64,000 nucleotides of DNA, from the NCBI RefSeq assembly GCF_029960815.1, contig NZ_JASBRE010000004.1, positions 62,001 through 126,000 of the forward strand, in the 5' to 3' direction. Of the stretch, positions 50,740 to 60,497 are shown piece after piece; the stretch's first letter is position 1, and every line of letters begins with the position of its first letter. Source of the DNA: Pseudomonas sp. AL03 (GTDB lineage Bacteria > Pseudomonadota > Gammaproteobacteria > Pseudomonadales > Pseudomonadaceae). A model generated the notes under the pieces. That model saw only the letters and a program-made list of their open reading frames with translations. It did not search any database and was not told where the DNA came from. The position numbers and the translations under genes are program-made.

Positions 50740-52015
50740 GTTTTGCTGACTCCTGAATTTTTTTGCCGTAACGGGAAATATCGAGGCCTTCGGCACTGAT
50801 TTGCGGCGTTTTCTTCGCCATCAGATCAGCCAGCAAGCGACCGGAACCGCACGCCATGGTCCAACCAAGCGTACCGTGACCCGTGTTCAAAAACAGATTG
50901 CTGAACGGCGTAGCACCCACGATCGGCGTGCCGTCCGGGGTGGTCGGACGCAGACCGGTCCAGAAACTTGCCTGGGCCAGATCGCCGCCCTGAGGATAAA
51001 GATCGTTGACGATCATCTCCAGGGTTTCGCGCCGACGCGGGTTCAGCGACAGGTCAAAACCGGCTATTTCAGCCATGCCGCCGACGCGAATGCGATTGTC
51101 AAAGCGGGTGATCGCGACCTTGTAGGTCTCATCGAGGATAGTCGAAGTCGGGGCCATCGCCGGGTTGGTGATCGGCACGGTCAGGGAGTAACCCTTGAGC
51201 GGATACACCGGAGCCCTGATGCCCAACGGCTTTAGCAACTGCGGCGAATAGCTGCCCAGCGCCAACACATAGCGGTCAGCGGTTTCCAGCTTGCCGTCGA
51301 TCCATACGCCGTTGATGCGATCACCGGCGTAGTCGAGGCGCTGAATGTCCTGGTCGAAGCGGAATTCCACACCGAGTTTCACGGCCATTTCGGCCAGGCG
51401 GGTGGTGAACATCTGGCAATCGCCGGTCTGGTCGTTCGGCAGGCGCAGGGCACCGGCGAGGATGTCGGTGACGCTGGCCAGCGCCGGCTCAACGCGAGCA
51501 ATGCCAGCGCGGTCGAGCAGTTCGAACGGCACACCGGATTCTTTCAGCACGGCGATGTCTTTCCAGGCGCCGTCGAGTTGAGCCTGGGTGCGGAACAGTT
51601 GTGTAGTACCGAGGCTGCGGCCTTCGTAGGCAATGCCGGTTTCGGCGCGCAATTCGTCGAGGCAGTCACGGCTGTACTCGGACAGTCGGACCATGCGCTC
51701 CTTGTTCACCGCATAACGGTTGGCAGTGCAGTTGCGCAGCATTTGCGCCATCCACAGGTACTGGTCGATGTCGGCGGTGGCCTTGATCGCCAGCGGGGCG
51801 TGGCGCTGCAACAGCCACTTGATGGCCTTGAGCGGAACACCCGGCGCGGCCCATGGTGAGGCATAACCCGGCGATACCTGGCCGGCGTTGGCGAAACTGG
51901 TCTCCATGGCAGGGGCGGGCTGACGGTCCACGACCACCACTTCGAACCCGGCTCGAGCCAGATAATAAGCACTGGCGGTACCGATGACGCCGCTACCCAA
52001 GACCATAACGCGCAT
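50711..52015 (-). CDS. dadA: D-amino acid dehydrogenase DadA, small subunit
   Basis: A 434-residue FAD enzyme that oxidises D-alanine to pyruvate and ammonia and passes electrons to the respiratory chain. The FAD motif [20 protein letters not shown] starts at residue 5. [20 protein letters not shown] and [16 protein letters not shown] are family hallmarks. I chose ATG 52015 (MRVMVLGSG) with GAGGG 8 nt upstream. It is divergent from lrp, its expected activator. Confidence 0.95.
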   Translation of the reverse strand: MRVMVLGSGVIGTASAYYLARAGFEVVVVDRQPAPAMETSFANAGQVSPGYASPWAAPGVPLKAIKWLLQRHAPLAIKATADIDQYLWMAQMLRNCTANRYAVNKERMVRLSEYSRDCLDELRAETGIAYEGRSLGTTQLFRTQAQLDGAWKDIAVLKESGVPFELLDRAGIARVEPALASVTDILAGALRLPNDQTGDCQMFTTRLAEMAVKLGVEFRFDQDIQRLDYAGDRINGVWIDGKLETADRYVLALGSYSPQLLKPLGIRAPVYPLKGYSLTVPITNPAMAPTSTILDETYKVAITRFDNRIRVGGMAEIAGFDLSLNPRRRETLEMIVNDLYPQGGDLAQASFWTGLRPTTPDGTPIVGATPFSNLFLNTGHGTLGWTMACGSGRLLADLMAKKTPQISAEGLDISRYGKKIQESAKHVNPAPAHQ

Positions 52016-52090
52016 TTTCATATCCCTCATCGCGGCTTGCCGCTGACGTTCGTAGTTGTCGAGCATTGATGTGTGCAGTGTAAAAAAGAT

Positions 52091-52121
52091 TAGGCAGTGC
52101 TTTTCACTATATAAGTGCCTA
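52091..52121. promoter_or_regulatory. Inverted repeat in the dadA-lrp control region
   Basis: TAGGCA (52091-52096) and TGCCTA (52116-52121) enclose an AT-rich centre that contains CACT...AGTG. This is a candidate Lrp operator in the 157-nt region between the divergent genes. Confidence 0.4.
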
Positions 52122-52172
52122 TATTTGGCGAGAATTCTCGGCAAAATCCCTTTTCACGGAGGCGCATCCCCT

Positions 52173-52661
52173 ATGCGTACCAACACTCAAACGAAACGTG
52201 AGCTGGACAAGATCGACCGCAACATCTTGCGGATCCTGCAAGCGGACGGGCGCATCTCCTTCACCGAGCTGGGGGAAAAGGTCGGGCTCTCGACCACGCC
52301 GTGTACCGAGCGGGTCCGGCGTCTGGAGCGCGAAGGAATCATCATGGGCTACAACGCCCGGCTCAATCCGCAGCACCTCAAGGGCAGTCTTCTGGTGTTC
52401 GTCGAGATCAGCCTCGACTACAAATCCGGTGATACTTTCGAAGAGTTCCGACGCGCGGTCCTGAAGCTTCCCCACGTGCTGGAGTGCCACCTGGTGTCAG
52501 GGGATTTCGACTATCTGGTGAAGGCGCGGATTTCCGAGATGGCCTCGTACCGCAAACTGCTGGGCGACATCCTGCTCAAGCTGCCGCATGTGCGCGAATC
52601 AAAGAGCTACATCGTGATGGAAGAGGTGAAAGAAAGCCTGAATCTGCCGATTCCGGATTGA
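52173..52661 (+). CDS. lrp: Lrp/AsnC-family regulator
   Basis: A 162-residue leucine-responsive type regulator. The HTH lies within residues 14-55 (DKIDRNILRILQADGRISFT) and the RAM effector domain follows (VFVEISLDYKSGDTFEEF; HLVSGDFDYLVKARI). In P. aeruginosa the divergent Lrp is needed for dadAX induction by alanine. I chose ATG 52173 with RBS CGGAGG. Confidence 0.92.
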   Translation: MRTNTQTKRELDKIDRNILRILQADGRISFTELGEKVGLSTTPCTERVRRLEREGIIMGYNARLNPQHLKGSLLVFVEISLDYKSGDTFEEFRRAVLKLPHVLECHLVSGDFDYLVKARISEMASYRKLLGDILLKLPHVRESKSYIVMEEVKESLNLPIPD

Positions 52662-52669
52662 GCCCACGA

Positions 52670-53023
52670 TCAAACGAGGACTTGCCGAGTGCTGGCCATG
52701 TACTCGTGAATTTGCTTCTCGACCCGCGGATGAATCAGCTCCACCGGCCCGCGTCCATTGGGGCATGGCAAGGTCTTGGTAGTGCCGAACAGCCGACAGA
52801 TCAGCGGCCGCTCGTCATACACGGTGCAGCCGTTGGGCCCCAAGTGGACGCAATTGAGTTCATCCATCGCGGCGTCCTGCTCGACCCGGGTCTTGCGCGG
52901 CAGGCGAGACATTTCTTCCGGTGAGGTGGTCACCGGCCCACAGCAGTCATGGCAGCCGGGCACGCACTCGAACGAGGGAATCTGCTGCCGTAGCGTGCGA
53001 ATTTTCTGACTGTTGCAGCTCAT
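52670..53023 (-). CDS. YkgJ-family cysteine cluster protein
   Basis: A 117-residue protein with the CxxCCxxx motif (CVPGCHDCCGPV) and later LNCVHLGPNGCTVYDERPLICRL split by short gaps, typical of zinc/iron-cluster YkgJ proteins. Function unknown. I chose ATG 53023 (MSCNSQKIRTL). It converges on lrp. Confidence 0.85.
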   Translation of the reverse strand: MSCNSQKIRTLRQQIPSFECVPGCHDCCGPVTTSPEEMSRLPRKTRVEQDAAMDELNCVHLGPNGCTVYDERPLICRLFGTTKTLPCPNGRGPVELIHPRVEKQIHEYMASTRQVLV

Positions 53024-53174
53024 CGAAGCGGTGACCAAAAGCGGAATAGAGCGCGATTCTGACGGAAAAGCCCCGATCCAGACAGCACCGATCGACCGAC
53101 CAGTGTTGCCCGTGTCCGAAGGTCCGGCTTATGCTCCGTCAACTTTTCTAAACACAAGAATCAGGAACACGCAC

Positions 53175-54488
53175 ATGAATGCCCGTGCTCAGCAACCTGC
53201 CCCGAACCACCAGCACATTGCCTCTTATTACGCCGCCAGCAGCCTGCCGCAGCTCGATCATCCGGTGCTCACAGGCGATCTGGTGGCTGACGTGTGCGTC
53301 GTCGGTGGCGGGTTCTCCGGGTTGAACACGGCGCTCGAACTGGCCGAACGCGGCCTCAGCGTGATCCTGCTCGAAGCCCACAAAATCGGTTGGGGCGCCA
53401 GCGGACGCAACGGCGGGCAATTGATTCGTGGCGTCGGCCATGGCCTCGATCAGTTCGCTAACGTGATCGGTGCGGACGGCGTGCGTCAGATGAAACTCAT
53501 GGGCCTGGAAGCGGTGGAAATCGTCCGACAGCGGGTCGAGCGTTTTCAGATCGCTTGCGACCTGACTTGGGGCTACTGCGACCTGGCCAACAAGCCCCGT
53601 GACCTCGAAGGCTTTGCCGAAGACGCCGAAGCGCTGCGCAGCCTCGGTTACCGTTACGAAACCCGTCTACTGCAAGCCAACGAAATGCACTCCGTAGTGG
53701 GGTCCGACCGCTACGTCGGCGGTTTGATCGACATGGGCTCGGGGCATCTGCATCCGCTGAACCTGGCGCTGGGCGAAGCGGCCGCCGCACAGCAGTTGGG
53801 GGTGAAGCTGTTCGAACAATCGGCGGTCACCCGCATCGATTATGGCCCCGAGGTCAAGGTCCATACCGCCCAGGGCTCGGTTCGCGCCAAGACGCTGGTG
53901 CTGGGCTGCAACGCCTACCTCAATGAACTCAGTCCCGAACTCAGCGGTAAAGTGCTGCCCGCCGGCAGCTACATCATCGCCACCGAACCCTTGAGTGAAG
54001 AGCTGGCTTACTCGCTACTGCCGCAGAATATGGCGGTCTGCGATCAACGGGTAGCGCTGGATTACTACCGACTCTCGGCGGACCGACGCTTGCTGTTTGG
54101 CGGCGCCTGTCATTATTCAGGTCGCGACCCGAAGGACATCGCCGCGTACATGCAGCCGAAGATGCTGGAAGTTTTCCCGCAACTGGCCGGCGTGAAGATC
54201 GATTTTCAATGGGGCGGGATGATCGGCATCGGCGCCAATCGCCTGCCGCAGATCGGGCGGCTAAAGGATCAACCGAATGTCTATTACGCCCAGGCTTATT
54301 CCGGTCATGGCGTGAATGCCACACACCTCGCGGGCAAACTGTTGGCTGAGGCTATTAGCGGTCAGCACAGTGGAGGCTTTGATCTGTTTGCCAAGGTGCC
54401 GCATATCACCTTCCCGGGTGGTAAGCATTTGCGCTCGCCGTTGCTGGCATTGGGGATGCTTTGGCATCGGCTTAAAGAGTGGGTCTGA
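53175..54488 (+). CDS. pauB4: FAD-dependent gamma-glutamylpolyamine oxidase (PauB4-like)
   Basis: A 437-residue DAO-type flavoenzyme. The FAD motif VGGGFSGLNTALELAERG starts at 43, with GWGASGRNGGQLIRG and the late YYAQAYSGHGVNATHLAG typical of PuuB/PauB. These oxidise gamma-glutamyl polyamines to aldehydes. Position after lrp matches P. aeruginosa PA5309 (pauB4). With pauR and kauB in the window it belongs to polyamine catabolism. I chose ATG 53175 as in the family. Confidence 0.85.
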   Translation: MNARAQQPAPNHQHIASYYAASSLPQLDHPVLTGDLVADVCVVGGGFSGLNTALELAERGLSVILLEAHKIGWGASGRNGGQLIRGVGHGLDQFANVIGADGVRQMKLMGLEAVEIVRQRVERFQIACDLTWGYCDLANKPRDLEGFAEDAEALRSLGYRYETRLLQANEMHSVVGSDRYVGGLIDMGSGHLHPLNLALGEAAAAQQLGVKLFEQSAVTRIDYGPEVKVHTAQGSVRAKTLVLGCNAYLNELSPELSGKVLPAGSYIIATEPLSEELAYSLLPQNMAVCDQRVALDYYRLSADRRLLFGGACHYSGRDPKDIAAYMQPKMLEVFPQLAGVKIDFQWGGMIGIGANRLPQIGRLKDQPNVYYAQAYSGHGVNATHLAGKLLAEAISGQHSGGFDLFAKVPHITFPGGKHLRSPLLALGMLWHRLKEWV

Positions 54489-54513
54489 ACCTGATTCAGC
54501 GACATGTCCGCCC

Positions 54514-54669
54514 TTGTAGCAGCTGACGAGCACCGGGAGGCAGCGTTCGGCGGCGAAGCCGTCGCAAATGCTGCAACCGCGCTCTTTCAGGCAAACCACG
54601 GCGCCTGATTTACGACTGCTGCGCAGTCGGACGTCCGAACGCGGCCCGAACCTTCGGCAGTTGCTACAA
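54514..54669. repeat. Degenerate REP pair
   Basis: TTGTAGCAGCTGACGAGCAC at the left and GGCAGTTGCTACAAG at the right are diverged inverted copies of the unit seen at 23331-23463, with further TGCGCAG pieces between. Confidence 0.65.
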
Positions 54670-54685
54670 GGGATCGCATTTCATC

Positions 54686-54931
54686 TCACAGACGCCAGAA
54701 CGGCTTCAAGCCCTCCTCCCGCGCCTGCTCCCGACTTAATCCGACATCCCTGAGCTGTTCCGGTGTCAGCCCAAGCAACGCCTTGCGCGTGTGCAGACGA
54801 TGCCAGAACAGACCCCAGCGACTCAGGCCGGACGGTGCGTTGCGCATGACCGCCTCGCGTGCGCCGTTGTTTTGCGCTGCCGCCAGTTCCTGACTGTGTA
54901 ACGTGAGCCGCACATCGCTCAATCCGTTCAT
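54686..54931 (-). CDS. DUF1127 small protein
   Basis: An 81-residue protein ending in the DUF1127 motif LHTRKALLGLTPEQLRDVGL followed by SREQAREEGLKPFWR. Such small Arg-rich proteins bind RNA or affect phosphate and carbon metabolism in some proteobacteria. It is divergent from a MocR regulator, which may control it. Confidence 0.85.
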   Translation of the reverse strand: MNGLSDVRLTLHSQELAAAQNNGAREAVMRNAPSGLSRWGLFWHRLHTRKALLGLTPEQLRDVGLSREQAREEGLKPFWRL

Positions 54932-55110
54932 TTTGATTGCTCCTGTTTACTTGGGTAGCCAGAGCTTTCATGATGCGCGGACGACGAAAAGCATTACAGA
55001 TTCAAAGCAACTGTATTATTTCCATACAGATTGACTGTTTAAAGCTCTGAATCCTGTATTTCTGCCCCATCTGTACTGGTCAACCGAATCACCTGCACCG
55101 AGGCTGCGCC

Positions 55111-56538
55111 ATGACCCTTTACGTCAATCTCGCCGAATTGCTCGGCACGCGTATCGAACAAGGCTTCTATCGCCCCGGCGACCGGCTGCCGTCGGTGCGG
55201 GCGCTGAGTGTCGAACACGGGGTCAGCCTGAGCACCGTGCAGCAGGCTTATCGGGTGTTGGAAGACAGCGGGCTGGCGACCCCGAAACCGAAATCCGGGT
55301 ACTTCGTGCCAGTCAGCCGTGAGCTGCCAGAACTGCCCGCCGTTGGCCGTCCGGCTCAACGCCCGGTGGACATTTCCCAGTGGGATCAGGTGCTGGAATT
55401 GATCCACGCAGTGCCACGCAAAGACGTGGTGCAGCTGGGCCGCGGCATGCCGGACATCACCTCGCCAACCATGAAGCCGCTGCTGCGCGGGCTGGCGCAG
55501 ATCAGTCGGCGCCAGGACATGCCCGGCCTGTATTACGACAACATCCATGGCAACCTCGAACTGCGCGAACAGATCGCCCGCCTGATGCTCGATTCCGGTT
55601 GCCAGTTGAGCGCCGCAGTCTTGGTGGTGACCACCGGTTGCCACGAAGCGCTCTCCACCAGCATCCGGTCCATCTGCGAACCCGGCGACATTGTCGCGGT
55701 GGATTCGCCGAGCTTTCACGGCGCCATGCAGACCCTCAAGGGCCTGGGCATGAAAGCCCTGGAAATCCCCACCGACCCGATCACCGGCATCAGCCTCGAT
55801 GCGCTGGAACTGGCCTTGGAGCAATGGCCGATCAAGGCCATACAGTTAACGCCCAACTGCAACAACCCTTTGGGCTACATCATGCCGGAGTCGCGCAAAC
55901 GCGCGTTGTTGACACTCGCACAGCGCTTCGACGTGGCGATCATAGAGGACGATGTGTATGGCGAACTGGCCTACACCTACCCGCGCCCACGCACGATAAA
56001 ATCCTTCGATGAAGACGGTCGCGTCCTGCTGTGCAGTTCCTTTTCCAAGACCCTGGCGCCAGGGCTGCGTATCGGTTGGGTGGCGCCGGGACGGTATCTG
56101 GAACGGGTGCTGCACATGAAATACATCAGCACCGGCTCTACGGCGCCGCAACCGCAGATCGCGATTGCCGAATTTCTCAAGGCAGGGCACTTCGAACCGC
56201 ATTTGCGGCGGATGCGCACCCAATACCAGCGCAATCGCGACGTAATGATCGATTGGGTCAGCCGTTATTTTCCTGCCGGCACCCGCGCCAGTCGCCCCCA
56301 GGGCAGCTTCATGCTTTGGGTTGAGCTGCCGGAGGGCTTCGACACCCTGAAACTGAATCGTGCGTTGCACGATCAAGGCGTACAGATTGCCGTCGGCAGC
56401 ATCTTTTCCGCCTCGGGCAAATACCGCAATTGCCTGCGCATGAACTACGCGGCCAAACCGACGCCACAGATCGAAGATGCGGTGCGCAAGGTTGGCGCTG
56501 CGGCGATCAAACTGTTGGCCGAGACTCCCACGGACTGA
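55111..56538 (+). CDS. MocR-type GntR/aminotransferase regulator
   Basis: A 475-residue regulator. An N-terminal GntR winged HTH (1-68; GDRLPSVRALSVEHGVSLST) is fused to an aminotransferase-like domain with PLP lysine Lys313 (CSSFSKTLAPGLRIGW) and NCNNPLG. MocR proteins sense PLP or an amine and usually control a neighbour. The divergent DUF1127 gene is the candidate target. Its 3' end lies 7 nt from the convergent usher gene. Confidence 0.9.
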   Translation: MTLYVNLAELLGTRIEQGFYRPGDRLPSVRALSVEHGVSLSTVQQAYRVLEDSGLATPKPKSGYFVPVSRELPELPAVGRPAQRPVDISQWDQVLELIHAVPRKDVVQLGRGMPDITSPTMKPLLRGLAQISRRQDMPGLYYDNIHGNLELREQIARLMLDSGCQLSAAVLVVTTGCHEALSTSIRSICEPGDIVAVDSPSFHGAMQTLKGLGMKALEIPTDPITGISLDALELALEQWPIKAIQLTPNCNNPLGYIMPESRKRALLTLAQRFDVAIIEDDVYGELAYTYPRPRTIKSFDEDGRVLLCSSFSKTLAPGLRIGWVAPGRYLERVLHMKYISTGSTAPQPQIAIAEFLKAGHFEPHLRRMRTQYQRNRDVMIDWVSRYFPAGTRASRPQGSFMLWVELPEGFDTLKLNRALHDQGVQIAVGSIFSASGKYRNCLRMNYAAKPTPQIEDAVRKVGAAAIKLLAETPTD

Positions 56539-56545
56539 GGAAGTC

Positions 56546-58966
56546 CTACCCCGCCCGGCAAACTACCTCGACGGTTGCGTAAGGCAAAGACGATTCGGGA
56601 AGCCCGGCCGTGTCGAGTTCAAGATGACAGGGCCGATTATCAGGCAGCATCACTTGCAGTCGAACTTCGTCAGGCGCATCGGCCAGGTACACCAGGCCGG
56701 CGTCCACCACGCTGGTCAGGTACTCGCCCTGATTGCCATGAACCGACGCGCCTTTGGGCACCCAGTCGCCCTCGGCCGTACGCACATGCAGCATCAAACG
56801 GCGCACCGAGCTCACGCTGAAGTCCAGTCGCGGTACTGCGCCACGTCCGGCTTCGACTTCTTGATAGCCGTTGAGCACGTCCAGGTGACGCGGCAGGCTG
56901 ACGGTGTCGATTTCGATACGACTGGTCTGGTAGGCCGGCAGGCTCGCAGCCACCGCCCGCCCGCCGCCATCGGTCCAGACCGGGCCTTGGGGCGTGCTGA
57001 CCTTGACCCCGGCAGCATCGCCAACTTTGAGCAGGCCGAAGGTGTCACGCAACGGATAGGGTGACGGCGTCAGCCCTTCTTCATGGATCGCCAGGCCGCC
57101 GCGTAGCGTGAGGTCGTAACTGCTGGCGCCAACGCCACTGCGCGAATAGCCGAGGTCAACGCTGGTGTAACGGGGCAGGGCATTCAGGCGCCCGTTGACG
57201 TCCGTCTGACCACTGTCAGAACGGTCTGCACCGAGGCTGTAGCCCAGGGTATCGCTGATCTGTTCTGTGTAACGGGCGCCAGTGCGCAGTCCGTTTCGCT
57301 CATCATGGCGCCCGTAGGTATTGAGGCTACGGTTGCGCCCAAGGGGCAGACTGAGGCTGGCATAGAGACCCGTGCCACGGGCGTCGTCACCGCTGTCGCG
57401 CTGCACACTCAACGATAGGTTTGCACCACTGAACGCCCGTGACCACGAGGTGCTGACGCGCGAACGGTCCTGCCCGCCTCCCACGGCATACCGCGTCAAC
57501 GATCCGGAAAACGCGCCCCATAGTGGGTTGGAATGGCTCAACGACGCACCCCACTGGCGCTCAGAGCGACTATCGAAGTCATCGGCAACAGACGCCAGTC
57601 CGGTGTCGGCCAGGTGTTGAAACCCTTGACTGCGCTGACTCGCCGTCAGGCTGGCGGACAACCCGGGACCCAATGCCGCGCTGAACGTGGCTTGCAGTTC
57701 GCGACCCTGGCCGCTTTGTGGCGTTCGCGAACTCAGCTGCTGGAAACTCACCACCGACCTTCGAGTCAGCGCTTGCTGCACGCCCCAACCCAAGGATTGA
57801 TATTGACCAGCGCCCATCAACCCGCCACTTAACTGAGTCGCAGACCCCCACTGCCAGTCCTTGCTCACGGCAAAGAATGACGGCGCATCGCGCTCATCCC
57901 CGTGAAACCGTCGGACCTTGCCTGCCGCTATGCCATAGCCCGGCAACATCCCGACGCTGACGGGGCGTACGTTAGCCGCCGGTACGCGGAAGTCACGCTG
58001 TTCGCCGCTCTCTTCGAAGACGCTGACCTCAAGGTCCAGTCGATGGCTGAGCAACGGCAAGTCGCGCAGGGTGAACGGCCCGCTGGGAACGAGGGTGGTG
58101 TAGATCACCACGCCACTCTGGCGCACCTCGACCCGCGCCGGCGAATAGGCCAGCCCTTGCACCGCCGTCCCGGCCCCCAGGCCATCGCCATTTTGGGACG
58201 CGAGGGCCGTTTCCGGGAGGATCTGGAGGCCGGTGAACGCTTCCCCGGCAAACAGAGACGAACGCATGTTGAGCTGGCCCAGTTGCACGTTGGCCTGAAA
58301 ACGCTCCCAAGTACGCGAGGCCTGGGTGTAAAGCGTTTCAAAACGCTCTACGCCCTGAAACGAGGTGTAGTTTTGCCGACTGCGCACCACCCAATCGCTG
58401 GCGTTGAAGCCCAACTCGGTGCCAAGACTGCGAAACTGGCTGGATTGCCCGGAGGCAGAACTGGTGAGCATCAGCGCGTCGTAGTTGAGCAACCCGGCCA
58501 TACCGCCCGAGGCCCAGGTTCGCGGGCGCGGCGCTGATGCGAGCAGCAGGTCGGTTGGCACCAACAGCTGCACTTGTTGCTTGCCCGGGCCGAGCTGTAC
58601 CTGCACACCCGTCAGACCATCGATGCTCCGTAAACACTGCGCACTGTCAGCGCTCGAGGGCAATCCCGATGGCGCGGCAATCCCGGCCTGATCAAGCAGA
58701 TTCGAATCGAGGCACAACTGCCCGTCCGCATCGAAGGTCGCCACGACGTGTCCCGAAGGGGCGCCATTGACCTGCAGTGCCACTCGATTGCGCCCTGCCG
58801 AAAAGCGTGGCGCGCGACCAAAGTGCTCGGCGACTTTCGGATCGATGCCACGCGCCTTGAGCACTGACGGGTCGAACTCGGTGAGTGCCTCACCCCAGGC
58901 GTTGTCCATCGCCAACATGACCAGGGCAACGCCACCGGCCAGACGCCAACCGCTGCCATGACTCAC
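56546..58966 (-). CDS. Fimbrial outer-membrane usher protein (GTG start)
   Basis: An 806-residue usher. It has a signal peptide, an N-terminal chaperone-binding domain (about 28-170), a beta-barrel (about 180-650) with a plug (PARVEVRQSGVVIYTTLVPS), and C-terminal domains ending in YATVEVVCRAG. It assembles pili subunit by subunit. The chaperone stop overlaps its GTG (TAGTG), so the two are translationally coupled. No ATG fits the frame. Confidence 0.88.
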   Translation of the reverse strand: MSHGSGWRLAGGVALVMLAMDNAWGEALTEFDPSVLKARGIDPKVAEHFGRAPRFSAGRNRVALQVNGAPSGHVVATFDADGQLCLDSNLLDQAGIAAPSGLPSSADSAQCLRSIDGLTGVQVQLGPGKQQVQLLVPTDLLLASAPRPRTWASGGMAGLLNYDALMLTSSASGQSSQFRSLGTELGFNASDWVVRSRQNYTSFQGVERFETLYTQASRTWERFQANVQLGQLNMRSSLFAGEAFTGLQILPETALASQNGDGLGAGTAVQGLAYSPARVEVRQSGVVIYTTLVPSGPFTLRDLPLLSHRLDLEVSVFEESGEQRDFRVPAANVRPVSVGMLPGYGIAAGKVRRFHGDERDAPSFFAVSKDWQWGSATQLSGGLMGAGQYQSLGWGVQQALTRRSVVSFQQLSSRTPQSGQGRELQATFSAALGPGLSASLTASQRSQGFQHLADTGLASVADDFDSRSERQWGASLSHSNPLWGAFSGSLTRYAVGGGQDRSRVSTSWSRAFSGANLSLSVQRDSGDDARGTGLYASLSLPLGRNRSLNTYGRHDERNGLRTGARYTEQISDTLGYSLGADRSDSGQTDVNGRLNALPRYTSVDLGYSRSGVGASSYDLTLRGGLAIHEEGLTPSPYPLRDTFGLLKVGDAAGVKVSTPQGPVWTDGGGRAVAASLPAYQTSRIEIDTVSLPRHLDVLNGYQEVEAGRGAVPRLDFSVSSVRRLMLHVRTAEGDWVPKGASVHGNQGEYLTSVVDAGLVYLADAPDEVRLQVMLPDNRPCHLELDTAGLPESSLPYATVEVVCRAG

Positions 58967-59670
58967 TACTGCAAACTCAGCGGCGCATCGTAGTTGCCGA
59001 CGGCAAACCCATAGGTTGTCGCGGGAAATAGCCGTACATGGGTGGCCAGGATCGACGGCGCACTGAGGCTCAGCACCTCTCCTGGCAGGATATAGGTGCG
59101 CCCCAGGTCCAGCGTCGCGCCACCGGGAATCAGGTTCACTGACCTGGCCAGCCGTACCACATAGGGACTGGGATTGCTGACCCGCACTTGATTGCCGGCG
59201 CCCGTCCAGACCAACCGTTTCCAGGGCATGCGCTCTACCGGGAGATTGGCCGGACGCAGGATGACCGGGATGTTCTGCCGGATCCCCAGGCTGACGTGTG
59301 CATCACTCGCATTCTGCCGAGGCTGGATGCCTTCCAGCACCACACGCTTGAGCCGTTCGGTTTCCAGGGGTCTGGCGCTACGCAGGATAAACCGCACTTG
59401 CTGGCTCTGACCCGGTTCGACGCGTGCCACTGGCGGGTTCAGCAACAACAGAGGCTCATTGTCCTCGGCGATATGCTCAATGGAGCTGTACAGCAACGCC
59501 GGTTGGTCGTCGGAGTTCCTGACGTTCAGGGTTGCCTCGCCCAACGCCTGGTCGACCATCACCACTGGCGTCTCGGGGATCATTCCGGCGGCATGCGTAC
59601 TCGGATTCGTGAACGACAGGCACACAGCTGCGACGGCGCCGAGCACCTTGTAGGATTTAAAGGGGTACAT
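58966..59670 (-). CDS. Periplasmic pilus chaperone
   Basis: A 234-residue PapD-like chaperone. Signal peptide (VLGAVAAVCLSFTNPSTHAA), immunoglobulin-like N domain with EPGQSQQVRFILR and QNIPVILRPA, and C-terminal NPSPYVVRLAR. It donates a strand to fold pilin subunits. ATG 59670 has RBS GGAG. Middle gene of the subunit-chaperone-usher operon. Confidence 0.88.
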   Translation of the reverse strand: MYPFKSYKVLGAVAAVCLSFTNPSTHAAGMIPETPVVMVDQALGEATLNVRNSDDQPALLYSSIEHIAEDNEPLLLLNPPVARVEPGQSQQVRFILRSARPLETERLKRVVLEGIQPRQNASDAHVSLGIRQNIPVILRPANLPVERMPWKRLVWTGAGNQVRVSNPSPYVVRLARSVNLIPGGATLDLGRTYILPGEVLSLSAPSILATHVRLFPATTYGFAVGNYDAPLSLQ

Positions 59671-59846
59671 GAAAGTCTCCAGAAGGCATCGACCGACGCT
59701 GTTAAACACAGCGCCAGCCGATAACCGTTGATGCAATGACGTCTGTCGATGACGGTCTTTCAGGTAAGCCGTCACCCAGGTTAGCGCCAGGCAAACCCCG
59801 TCAATCAGGCAGGTTCAGAGCACAGTGACGCAGTGGCTGCGTCGGT

Positions 59847-60497
59847 TCAGAGGTAATACATGTCAAAGGTGACCGAACCGTCGAGCAGGAACTCGTCGGT
59901 GGTCGGCGGCAGCTCGGAGGTGGCGCGAATGGCCGCTGCCACTCTCATCGGGAATGTGTGCAGACGGGCTGCGGCCGGACCTGCCGCCGCACTCGGCCCC
60001 CAGGAGTAGGAGGTCGGCGCATTGGACATCAATCCACTGACCGGAACACGCCACACCGGGTTGGCCGGCGAACGCACCAGGAACATCTGTAGGTTGCCAT
60101 CGGTCGATGGCTGACCGGTCTCCAGACTGAAACCACCGATACCGACGCCCTGAGTACTGCCCAAGCCGTAGTAAAGAGCGTCGCTGGTCCGGCCATTGAA
60201 CGTCAGACCCGGCACCTTGGTGGCACCACGGTTATCGGTGACGGCGATTTCCACCGCAGCCGGCGCATCGCAAGCGATCTTCAGGGTGATATCCCGTGGC
60301 GGCAGATTGTTTTGCGCGTTAGGGCTCAAGGTGGCGGAAGAGATTCGACCCAGATCGACATTGCTACCGCCGGCAAAGGCCGGAATGCACGATGTCGGGA
60401 TGACCGTGCCCGAGACCGTCAGATCAACGCTGGCTGCCTGCACCGCCAAAGGCGCCAGTGCAGCGGCCAAAACGCTGACCCAATAAAACTTTTTCAT
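59847..60497 (-). CDS. DUF1120 fimbrial subunit
   Basis: A 216-residue secreted protein. The signal MKKFYWVSVLAAALAPLAVQA is followed by the DUF1120 start ASVDLTVSGTVIPTSCIPAF. The end GSVTFDMYYL is the beta-strand tail typical of pilins. Two Cys in the first part can form the pilin disulfide. I chose ATG 60497; GTG 60503 is possible. It is the only subunit gene in the operon. Confidence 0.85.
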   Translation of the reverse strand: MKKFYWVSVLAAALAPLAVQAASVDLTVSGTVIPTSCIPAFAGGSNVDLGRISSATLSPNAQNNLPPRDITLKIACDAPAAVEIAVTDNRGATKVPGLTFNGRTSDALYYGLGSTQGVGIGGFSLETGQPSTDGNLQMFLVRSPANPVWRVPVSGLMSNAPTSYSWGPSAAAGPAAARLHTFPMRVAAAIRATSELPPTTDEFLLDGSVTFDMYYL

